From Nesterenkonia sp. LB17 (GTDB lineage Bacteria > Actinomycetota > Actinomycetes > Actinomycetales > Micrococcaceae), in NCBI RefSeq assembly GCF_022565915.1, contig NZ_JAJOYX010000003.1, positions 461,473-525,472 on the forward strand: DNA of 64,000 nucleotides, in the 5' to 3' direction. The position numbers and the translations under genes are program-made. Below, one piece after another: positions 1-6,281 of this stretch. How positions within the stretch are numbered: the stretch's first letter is position 1; each line of letters starts with the position of its first letter. The notes below the pieces were generated by a model. The model had not been told where the DNA came from, searched no databases, and saw nothing but the letters and a program-made list of their open reading frames with translations.

Positions 1-2475
1 CGAGGAGGAGGTCTTCGTGCTGTCGGCCGCGCCGTAGATGGTCGCGCCGGAACGTGGCGCGCCGGAGTTGTAGGAGTTCGATCCTGAGCCCCAGCCGCCG
101 CTGAGGCTGCCGGCGCCGCCCTGGATGGAGCCGCCGAATCCAGATGATCCGAACCCTGCCGAGCCGAAGCGAGGGCCGCGGGAGGAGGTGGAGGACGCGG
201 CGCTGACCTCGATGAGCTCCTCAGGGATCTCACCGAGGAACTGGCTCGGCGGGTTGAACTGATGCTGGCCCCACAGGTGCCGGGACTCGGCCCGGGAGAG
301 GTAGAGCCGCTGCCGGGCGCGGGTCAGCCCCACATAGGCCAGCCGGCGCTCCTCGGCGAGCTCCTCGGGATCCGACATCGAGCGCGAATGCGGGAAGATC
401 CCGTGTTCCATGCCGGTGAGGAAGACCACCGGGAACTCCAGGCCCTTTGCGGTGTGCAGGGTCATCAGGGTGACCTGGCCCTGCTCCACGGCCAGGCGCT
501 GGGACTCCTCGTCCCCGGCCGAGGGGAGCGCGTCGGCGTCCGCGACCAGAGAGACCTGTTCCAGGAAGTTCGCGAGCGCACCGGGGCCCTCCTGCAGGTC
601 GGCGCCGGCGAACCCTGCCTCGCCCGGCGCCGCAGAGTCGACCTCGGGCTCGAGGAGGTCCTCTTCCTGGGTCACTCCCCCCTGGCCGGCGTCGCGTGCG
701 GAGTCTGCGGCGGCCGCCTCGGTCTCGTACTCCTTGACCACCGCCACCAGCTCACCGAGGTTGTCCGCCCGGGACTCGTCCTGGAGGTCCTTGGACTGGC
801 GCAGCGCTTCAAGCATGCCGGATTGTTCCAGCACGGCTTCGAGCACCACCGAGGGCCGACCGTCCTGGTTGAGCTGGATCAGGTCATCGATCATCCTCAC
901 GAAGGAGGCGATGGCCTTGAGCGAGCGGGTCGCGATCCCGGGGGCCTCCTCGGCTCGGCGCAGCGCCTCCAGGAAGGTGGTGCGGTCACGCGTGGCCAGC
1001 GTGGCCACCGCCCCTTCGGCCCGTTCCCCGATCCCGCGCTTGGGCTCGTTGAGGATCCGGCGCAGGTTGACGTCGTCGTCAGGGTTGTTGACCACCCGCA
1101 GGTAGGCCAGCGCGTCCTTGATCTCTTTGCGGTCATAGAACCGCGTGCCGCCGATGACCCGGTATGGAATGCCGCGGTTGATCAGCCGCTCCTCCAGCGA
1201 GCGGGACTGCGCGTTGGTCCGGTAGAACACGGCGACGTCGGAGGGCCTGATGCCTTCGGCGTCACCGAGCGAGTCGATGGTGCGCGCGATCCACTCGGCC
1301 TCGTCGTTCTCCGAGGGGGCCACGTGCAGCACCACCGGGGGGCCCTCGCCGAGCGCGGTCCAGAGCTTCTTCTCGGTCCGGTTCGGGTTCTGCGAGATCA
1401 CCGCGTTGGCGGCGTTGAGGATGGTCTGCGTGGAGCGGTAGTTCTGCTCCAGCTTGATCGTGGTGGCGTCGGGGTAGTCGCGCGCGAATTCCACGATGTT
1501 GCGGATGTCGGCACCGCGGAACGCATAGATGGACTGGTCCGAGTCGCCGACCACGGTCAGCTCCGCCCCGGGGGTGGGGACCTGCGCCATGGCGTCCCCG
1601 CTGGTCTCGGTGGGGCCGGTCAGCTGGCGGACCAGCCGGTACTGGGCGTGGTTGGTGTCCTGATACTCATCGACCAGCACGTGCCGGAATCGCCGCCGGT
1701 AGCTGTCCAGGATCCGCGGGAAGGCGTCGAACATGTAGACCGTCTCGGCGAGCAGGTCATCGAAGTCATAGGCGTTCGCCGCGCGCAGCCGTTCGCTGTA
1801 CTCCCGGTAGACCGTGGCGACCGCTTCGGAGAACGGCTCGTGGGCCGCGGTGGACTGGAACGCCTCGGCGTCGATGAGTTCGTTCTTCAGCGCCGAGATC
1901 TTGTTCTTCAGCGCACGCGGGGCGAACCGCTTCGGATCCAGGTCATGGGACTTCGCGATGGTGGTGATCAGCCGCAGCGAGTCCGCGCTGTCGTAGATGG
2001 TGAAGGTGGTTCGGCGACCCAGGTGGGCGGCCTCCGCGCGCAGGATCCGCACGCAGGAGGAGTGGAAGGTGGAGATCCACATGCGTTCGGCGGGTGGACC
2101 GATCATCTCCGCGATGCGGTCCTTCATCTCCCGGGCAGCCTTGTTGGTGAAGGTGATCGCCAGGATCTCATGCGGGCGAGCGGCGCCGCTGCGCAACAGG
2201 TGCACCACCCGGCGGGTCAGCACCCGGGTCTTGCCGGAGCCGGCGCCGGCGACGATCAGCAGCGGGGAGCCCGAGTGCAGCACGGCCGCCTGCTGCTCCG
2301 GGTTCAGCTCGGCGACGGCGTCGGCGGGGGCCTCAGCGGCTGGCGGCTGGTCCTGCTGCAGGACGGCGGCGCCGCCGTCGTCCTCGTGGGCAGGACTGCC
2401 TGCGGCGCTGGGGCTGGAAGGCCTGCGAAGACGTTCGGCGGGTGTGGCTTTCGGCGGGGTGAAGAGGAAATCCAT
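1..2475 (-). CDS. pcrA: ATP-dependent DNA helicase PcrA/UvrD (3' end outside window)
   Basis: Superfamily 1A 3'-5' DNA helicase used in nucleotide excision repair and removal of replication/recombination intermediates. The minus-strand reading frame is open for 825 codons and leaves the left edge, so the C-terminus is missing. Visible motifs in order: Walker A GAGSGKT (about residue 80), TFTNKAA, VDEYQDTN (motif II), GDSDQSIYAFRGAD (III), QNYRST (IV), TLHTAKGLEFPVVF (V) and AYVGLTRARQRL (VI). A low-complexity Ser/Gly tail begins before the edge, as in actinobacterial PcrA. The first 60 residues are Pro/Ala-rich and precede LNPEQQAAV. No Shine-Dalgarno sequence precedes the ATG; a TAGACT -10-like hexamer lies 9 nt upstream, suggesting a nearly leaderless mRNA. 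Confidence 0.95.
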   Translation of the reverse strand, partial: MDFLFTPPKATPAERLRRPSSPSAAGSPAHEDDGGAAVLQQDQPPAAEAPADAVAELNPEQQAAVLHSGSPLLIVAGAGSGKTRVLTRRVVHLLRSGAARPHEILAITFTNKAAREMKDRIAEMIGPPAERMWISTFHSSCVRILRAEAAHLGRRTTFTIYDSADSLRLITTIAKSHDLDPKRFAPRALKNKISALKNELIDAEAFQSTAAHEPFSEAVATVYREYSERLRAANAYDFDDLLAETVYMFDAFPRILDSYRRRFRHVLVDEYQDTNHAQYRLVRQLTGPTETSGDAMAQVPTPGAELTVVGDSDQSIYAFRGADIRNIVEFARDYPDATTIKLEQNYRSTQTILNAANAVISQNPNRTEKKLWTALGEGPPVVLHVAPSENDEAEWIARTIDSLGDAEGIRPSDVAVFYRTNAQSRSLEERLINRGIPYRVIGGTRFYDRKEIKDALAYLRVVNNPDDDVNLRRILNEPKRGIGERAEGAVATLATRDRTTFLEALRRAEEAPGIATRSLKAIASFVRMIDDLIQLNQDGRPSVVLEAVLEQSGMLEALRQSKDLQDESRADNLGELVAVVKEYETEAAAADSARDAGQGGVTQEEDLLEPEVDSAAPGEAGFAGADLQEGPGALANFLEQVSLVADADALPSAGDEESQRLAVEQGQVTLMTLHTAKGLEFPVVFLTGMEHGIFPHSRSMSDPEELAEERRLAYVGLTRARQRLYLSRAESRHLWGQHQFNPPSQFLGEIPEELIEVSAASSTSSRGPRFGSAGFGSSGFGGSIQGGAGSLSGGWGSGSNSYNSGAPRSGATIYGAADSTKTSSS

Positions 2476-2484
2476 GGTGGCCCC

Positions 2485-2490
2485 AGTCTA
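2485..2490 (-). promoter_or_regulatory. Putative -10 box of pcrA (leaderless start)
   Basis: TAGACT on the minus strand ends 9 nt before the pcrA ATG. This matches the TANNNT actinobacterial -10 and would place transcription start within about 3 nt of the start codon. No convincing -35 is visible. Confidence 0.4.
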
Positions 2491-2575
2491 AGCGCCGGAG
2501 CTGACACCCACTCGGCGTGGAGGGCCGCTGAACCTCTGCCAGACTGGAGGCGAAGCAGATCTACTCAGGAGGGTC

Positions 2576-3304
2576 ATGTCCAAGCGGCGCAAGAAGGTGC
2601 GGGGCAACCCCGCACGCGAGGCCACGGAGCCGGAATCCACAGGAGCCCCCGGGACCCCGGGCGGGCTCCGGGCGTTCCGCCAGGCGCGCCGTGAGGGGCG
2701 AGACATCTCCACGACGCCCAAGCGGCGCGACGACGTCCAAGACGGATACCTCAGCGCAGCCAGTCAGCGCGCCGGTGAGGGGACAGACTCCAATCCGCAC
2801 CTGCTGCTCTACGCGCTCCTGGGGCTGACGGCCCTCCTCTTCGCGTACCTGCACCTCTATGCGCTGCCGCAGATGAACTATTTCGCCGGCGGCTTCTCGA
2901 TGCCCGACAGCCGACTGCTGGGTTACTCGGTGGATGACATCGAGCGGCTGCGCAATGTCATGGACTCCGACGGCACCGGTCAGCTCAGCTTCCTGCACCG
3001 CACCGCCGGCATCCTCTTCCCGCTGTTCTTCCTGCTCTCGAGCTGGGCCGTGGTCGGGCTGGTCATGCGCCGCGGACTCCTACGCTGGCTCGTGCTCGCC
3101 GGCGCGGTGATCTTCGCCGCGGTGGACATCACCGAGAACTTCCTGATCGATCGGATCCTGACCATGGAATCCCTCGATGCCGGACTTGTGGCGGCCGCCT
3201 CATGGTTCACCGTGGTCAGCTGGGCGCTGCTGATCATCCTGGGGGCCGCGGTGGTCGGGTCAGTGGTGATGAGCCTGCTCCGGAAGGGCGTGGAACGCCC
3301 CTAG
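2576..3304 (+). CDS. Four-helix membrane protein, unknown function
   Basis: A 242-residue protein with a basic N-terminus (SKRRKKVRG) and about 75 hydrophilic residues before the first hydrophobic segment. Four membrane segments are visible at roughly residues 78-98, 142-162, 165-190 and 205-232. The second half resembles small four-helix proteins of the DUF4386/DoxX size class, but I recognise no family signature. A strong AGGAGGG sits 4 nt before the ATG. It is divergent from pcrA with about 100 bp between them. No terminator was seen before tRNA-Arg. Function unknown. Confidence 0.8.
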   Translation: MSKRRKKVRGNPAREATEPESTGAPGTPGGLRAFRQARREGRDISTTPKRRDDVQDGYLSAASQRAGEGTDSNPHLLLYALLGLTALLFAYLHLYALPQMNYFAGGFSMPDSRLLGYSVDDIERLRNVMDSDGTGQLSFLHRTAGILFPLFFLLSSWAVVGLVMRRGLLRWLVLAGAVIFAAVDITENFLIDRILTMESLDAGLVAAASWFTVVSWALLIILGAAVVGSVVMSLLRKGVERP

Positions 3305-3395
3305 CCTGAGGCCACCCGCGGTTGGGCGGCGCCGCAGGTAGGATGGTTCGGTGCCGCGCTGGACTCGCGGCGCGCGGTGAACTTTCATCGCTCCA

Positions 3396-3471
3396 CCCTC
3401 CGTAGCTCAGGGGATAGAGCACCGCTCTCCTAAAGCGGGTGTCGCAGGTTCGAATCCTGCCGGGGGGACCA
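3396..3471 (+). tRNA. tRNA-Arg (anticodon CCT)
   Basis: A full cloverleaf can be drawn. The 7-bp acceptor stem pairs CCCTCCG with CGGGGGG (one G-U). The D arm is GCTC/GAGC, the anticodon stem CCGCT/AGCGG has loop CTCCTAA giving anticodon CCT, and the T arm is GCAGG/CCTGC. The discriminator is A and CCA is encoded at 3469-3471. Its 3' half is repeated at 4233-4271, marking it as the integration site of a mobile element. Confidence 0.96.
3433..3471 (+). repeat. attL-like site: 3' end of tRNA-Arg
   Basis: These 39 bp from the anticodon loop to CCA recur at 4233-4271 with three mismatches, in the same orientation. A duplicated tRNA 3' end is the usual footprint of tyrosine-integrase insertion. 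Confidence 0.75.
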
Positions 3472-3484
3472 CTGAAAGCACTAG

Positions 3485-3736
3485 TCAGGGCGCTTGATGG
3501 CACGATACGGCGTCTACCGATTTCGAGTCAGTACGCAGTGAGCACGCAGCGGCTTCGATCCGATCCCCGAGGCCGGTCAGATCGTCCTCATAAAGGTCCG
3601 CGCAGGCGTCAAGTGTGAGAGCCGCTGATTCGTGGCCGAGGACGCGCTGCAACGCCTCGATCTCGGCTCCACCCTGGATGCGAGAGACGCACACGTACAC
3701 AGCAGATCCTGAATCCGCATGACCAGCTCCCCTCAT
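3485..3736 (-). pseudogene. Tyrosine recombinase (integrase) C-terminal remnant
   Basis: The 83-residue reading frame keeps the C-terminal signature of actinobacteriophage integrases: GAEIEALQRVLGHESAALTLD followed by ADLYEDDLTGLGDRIEAAA (given here in two parts). Family members normally have TLDxYADLF, where Tyr is the catalytic nucleophile; here Cys replaces it (TLDACADLY). The HxLRH box expected about 25 residues earlier is absent, and the rest of the roughly 350-residue enzyme is missing. It lies 14 bp beyond tRNA-Arg and ends toward it, the normal arrangement for an element integrated at a tRNA. I infer a dead integrase. Confidence 0.75.
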
Positions 3737-3792
3737 GCCGCGGAGACCGTTCGGAGATGTCGGACAGGTGCAGTGTCGCAGAACACATCTAC

Positions 3793-3813
3793 AGTAGACC
3801 TAGCCGGTCTACT
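3793..3813. promoter_or_regulatory. Perfect 8-bp inverted repeat upstream of 55-codon gene
   Basis: AGTAGACC and GGTCTACT flank a 5-nt spacer. The dyad lies between the divergent integrase remnant and the small gene at 3848, 35 bp before its ATG. It could be an operator or the remains of a terminator; there is no T-run on either side. Confidence 0.45.
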
Positions 3814-3847
3814 CAGGACCGGGGCCGACTAGAGGAGAGTGAGCAAC

Positions 3848-4015
3848 ATGCCCGAGACCAATTTCCAGGATGAGGTTCTGAACAAGCTTCGGTCGTTGGA
3901 ACAGTCGATTCAAAGGATCGAAGCCGAATTGCTGCTTGTCAAGAATTACCAGCAAAATTTGGGAGAAGATCACACCGATTACGCAACTCGAGAGTCCACG
4001 ACCGATACGCGATGA
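3848..4015 (+). CDS. Small acidic coiled-coil-like protein, low-GC, unknown
   Basis: A 55-residue frame starting ATG with an AGGAGAG ribosome site 8 nt upstream. The first 38 residues have a heptad-like pattern (EVLNKLRSLEQSIQRIEAEL) that suggests a helix or coiled coil; the tail is polar (TRESTTDTR). Codon use is unlike the neighbours, with many A/T-ending codons (AAT, CAA, TTG, GAA), and the following 130 bp are AT-rich, so it is probably foreign. It sits between the two tRNA-Arg 3' repeats and is followed by a strong terminator at 4167. No family recognised; it may be the only intact cargo gene of the element. Confidence 0.6.
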   Translation: MPETNFQDEVLNKLRSLEQSIQRIEAELLLVKNYQQNLGEDHTDYATRESTTDTR

Positions 4016-4166
4016 GGTTTGAGCTGGATTGAGGCACCTCAAAAGACGAAGACAAAAGAAGCGTTTTGATTTTCTTCTGATCTAAGGTATCGACACTCTC
4101 GCATTTTCTTATGCATATACTTTTTTGTAGTCTTCGTAAATACATCTACTGCTGTAAAGCTCATCG

Positions 4167-4197
4167 GAGAGGGCCGGTCCTGGTGACCGGCCCTCTC
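4167..4197 (+). terminator. 13-bp stem terminator-like hairpin
   Basis: GAGAGGGCCGGTC pairs perfectly with GACCGGCCCTCTC around a 5-nt loop (CTGGT). It lies about 150 bp after the 55-codon gene and just before the second tRNA-Arg repeat. There is no strong T-run after it. Confidence 0.6.
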
Positions 4198-4232
4198 TCC
4201 CGTCCCGGAGCCGATCGTGCACAGGCCTGCTG

Positions 4233-4271
4233 AAGCGGGTGTCGCAGGTTCGGATCCTGCCGGAGGAACCA
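4233..4271 (+). repeat. attR-like site: duplicated tRNA-Arg 3' end
   Basis: The 39 bp match 3433-3471 at 36 positions, including AAGCGGGTGTCGCAGGTTCG and the terminal ACCA. The 5' half of a tRNA is absent, so this is not a functional tRNA. It defines the right boundary of an approximately 760-bp element remnant. The mismatches (one in the T loop, two in the acceptor stem) fit decay of an unused copy. Confidence 0.7.
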
Positions 4272-4442
4272 GAGGTCAGGAGATCAGATGGCGCGAAAGG
4301 CGCCTCGGTCCGCTGCGCCGCCAAGTGTGACCTTGCCCCGGATCAGGAATCGAAGCCGCCTCCGCACGGTTGCCCTGGGCAGAACACATCGGGCGTCGCT
4401 TCCAGGAAGCGCGCCTGCCGCCGTGCATGAAAGGACCTCCCC

Positions 4443-5549
4443 ATGACTTCTTCCACCCAGGCCAGCCAGGTGCAGGACAAGCTCTTCTCGCCGCTCTCCC
4501 TCGGTGCCGTCGAACTGCGCAACCGACTCGTGATGGCCCCGCTGACCCGGATCCGAGCCGAGGAGGACGGGGTGCCGAACGAGATGATGGTCCAGTACTA
4601 CACCCAGCGCGCCTCGCTCGGTCTGATCGTCACCGAGGGCACCTTCCCGGTGATGGAGGGGCGCACCTGGATCGGTCAGCCCGGGCTGGAGACCGCCGAG
4701 CAGGTCGCCGGCTGGCGGAGGGTCACCGAGTCGGTGCACGCCGCGGGTGGCAATATCGTCGCCCAGATCATGCATGGTGGCCGCATCGGCCATGAGCTGA
4801 TCTCCGGCACCGGCCGCGTCGTCGCACCCAGTGCGCTCGCCGCGCCCGGTGAGATCCGCACCCCGGAGGGCAAGGCGCCCCACCCGGTGCCGCACGCGCT
4901 GAGCGCCGAGGAGGTCGCGCAGACGATCATCGATTTCACCGAAGCCTCGCGCAACGCGATCGAAGCAGGCTTCGACGGTGTGCAGCTCCATGGCGCCAAC
5001 GGCTACCTGCTCCATGAGTTCACCGCCCCGGGATCGAATGCCCGCACCGACGGCTACGGCGGCTCCCCCGAGAACCGCGCACGACTCTCGGTGGAGGTCG
5101 CGGCGTCGGTGTCCGAGGCGATCGGCGCGGACCGCACCGGGATCCGGCTCTCCCCGCAGCACAACATCCAGGGCGCCCTGGAGGAGGACCACGACGACGC
5201 GATGGCCACCTACCGCTCGATGGCGGAGGGCTTCGCCCCGCTGGGGCTGAGCCACATCGACGTGCTCAACGCGGACCCGGCGAGCGAGATCGTGCAGCTG
5301 ATCCGCCTCGTCTCCGGTGCCCCGCTGATCGCCAATTCCGGCTTCGGGGTGCAGACCACGCGCGAGGAGGCCGTCCGGCTGGTCGAGCAGGACCTGGCCG
5401 AGGCAGTGGGCGTGGGCCGCTCAGTCATCGCCAACCCGGACCTGGCCCGGCGCTGGGAACTGGGACTCGAGGAGAACGAGCCCGATCCCTCGACGTTCTA
5501 CGTGGGCGGCGAGCGCGGCTACACCGATTACCCAGCCCTGCAGAACTGA
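4443..5549 (+). CDS. Old Yellow Enzyme-type alkene reductase
   Basis: FMN-dependent NAD(P)H ene-reductase that reduces activated C=C bonds and possibly nitro compounds in the cytosol. The 368-residue length is typical of classical OYE. Seen: LFSPLSLGAVELRNRLVMAP N-terminal phosphate/FMN-binding start, the HGANGYLLHEF motif near residue 181 (substrate-activating His and Asn), the RTDGYGGSPENRAR signature and a C-terminal ANPDLARRW. AAAGGA precedes the ATG. It is monocistronic, just outside the tRNA-Arg element, and ends at a bidirectional terminator. The physiological substrate cannot be told from sequence. Confidence 0.9.
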   Translation: MTSSTQASQVQDKLFSPLSLGAVELRNRLVMAPLTRIRAEEDGVPNEMMVQYYTQRASLGLIVTEGTFPVMEGRTWIGQPGLETAEQVAGWRRVTESVHAAGGNIVAQIMHGGRIGHELISGTGRVVAPSALAAPGEIRTPEGKAPHPVPHALSAEEVAQTIIDFTEASRNAIEAGFDGVQLHGANGYLLHEFTAPGSNARTDGYGGSPENRARLSVEVAASVSEAIGADRTGIRLSPQHNIQGALEEDHDDAMATYRSMAEGFAPLGLSHIDVLNADPASEIVQLIRLVSGAPLIANSGFGVQTTREEAVRLVEQDLAEAVGVGRSVIANPDLARRWELGLEENEPDPSTFYVGGERGYTDYPALQN

Positions 5550-5757
5550 ACGCTGCCGGACTGGGCGCTGCGGGACCCCTCGAAGTGCACGCGCCCTGAC
5601 TCGTCGGCAGTCTCATCCTGGGAGCGCCGTTGCTCCATTCGATGAGCCCGAACCCGGTGCAGCCGAAGCCGAAGACGTGATCTCGCTGCCGCACCAGCAG
5701 GTTCCGGCCGGTGCGCGGGGTGGATCCCGTGCCACGACGCTGGGAAATGGGCATGCA
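5550..5757. other. Non-coding spacer
   Basis: No convincing reading frame or RNA was seen between the reductase stop and the terminator; frames here have low third-position GC bias. Confidence 0.5.
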
Positions 5758-5809
5758 AAGAGACCGGCCCCCTGATCTCACAGATGCAAGATCAGGGGGC
5801 CGGTCTTTT
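5758..5809. terminator. Bidirectional terminator
   Basis: AGACCGGCCCCCTGATCT pairs perfectly (18 bp) with AGATCAGGGGGCCGGTCT around a 10-nt loop. TTTT follows on the plus strand and a matching A-rich run precedes it, so it can end both the reductase (plus) and cspA (minus) transcripts. Confidence 0.85.
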
Positions 5810-5884
5810 GAGGTTCTGTTCATCGAACCCGAGATGCTCAGCGTCCGACGGCTATACAGCCATCTTCGGCGAACTCAGTGAAGC

Positions 5885-6088
5885 TCAGAGAGGGTTGACG
5901 TTCTCAGCCTGAAGACCCTTGGGGCCGCGGGCGGTCTCGAACTCAACCTTCTGGTTCTCCTCGAGGGAACGGAAGCCGGAAGTGGTGATCGCGCTGAAGT
6001 GCACGAAGACATCGTCTGAACCGTCTTCGGGAGCGATGAAGCCGTAGCCCTTTTCAGCGTTGAACCATTTAACTGTGCCTGTAGCCAT
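5885..6088 (-). CDS. cspA: Cold-shock protein CspA family
   Basis: A 67-residue single cold-shock domain, the canonical size. It has both RNA-binding motifs: KGYGFI (RNP1) and VFVHF (RNP2), with the start [18 protein letters not shown] typical of actinobacterial CspA. It acts as an RNA chaperone and possible antiterminator. AAGGAA precedes the ATG in the minus strand. The roughly 190 bp upstream lack genes and may hold a cold-responsive 5' leader, but no defined structure was identified. Confidence 0.95.
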   Translation of the reverse strand: MATGTVKWFNAEKGYGFIAPEDGSDDVFVHFSAITTSGFRSLEENQKVEFETARGPKGLQAENVNPL

Positions 6089-6281
6089 GATGTTTCCTTA
6101 ATATACTTGCTCTTGCTACGCATCGATCTCACGATGCATGTTCCGCAGCCAACCTGGCCGGTCGAATGCGGTGACTATTCGGGCGACCGCATAAGTGTGG
6201 AAGCCCTTGTAGTACTCCGTCAGCCTACGCTAATAATCGGCTGGGGTCACTACCGGTGTCCGGAAGGCGTCATCGCGCGTC
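6089..6281 (-). other. cspA upstream region
   Basis: Separates fdhF (3' end) from cspA; both are on the minus strand. It presumably holds the cspA promoter and leader. No terminator for the fdh operon and no clear -35/-10 pair was seen. Confidence 0.4.

Noticed and set aside
262..2694. 810-codon plus-strand frame over pcrA
   Set aside because: It is antisense to a frame carrying every SF1 helicase motif; the plus-strand translation is low-complexity with no domain.
4229..4271. Second tRNA-Arg gene
   Set aside because: Only the 3' half is present; no acceptor 5' strand, D arm or complete anticodon stem.
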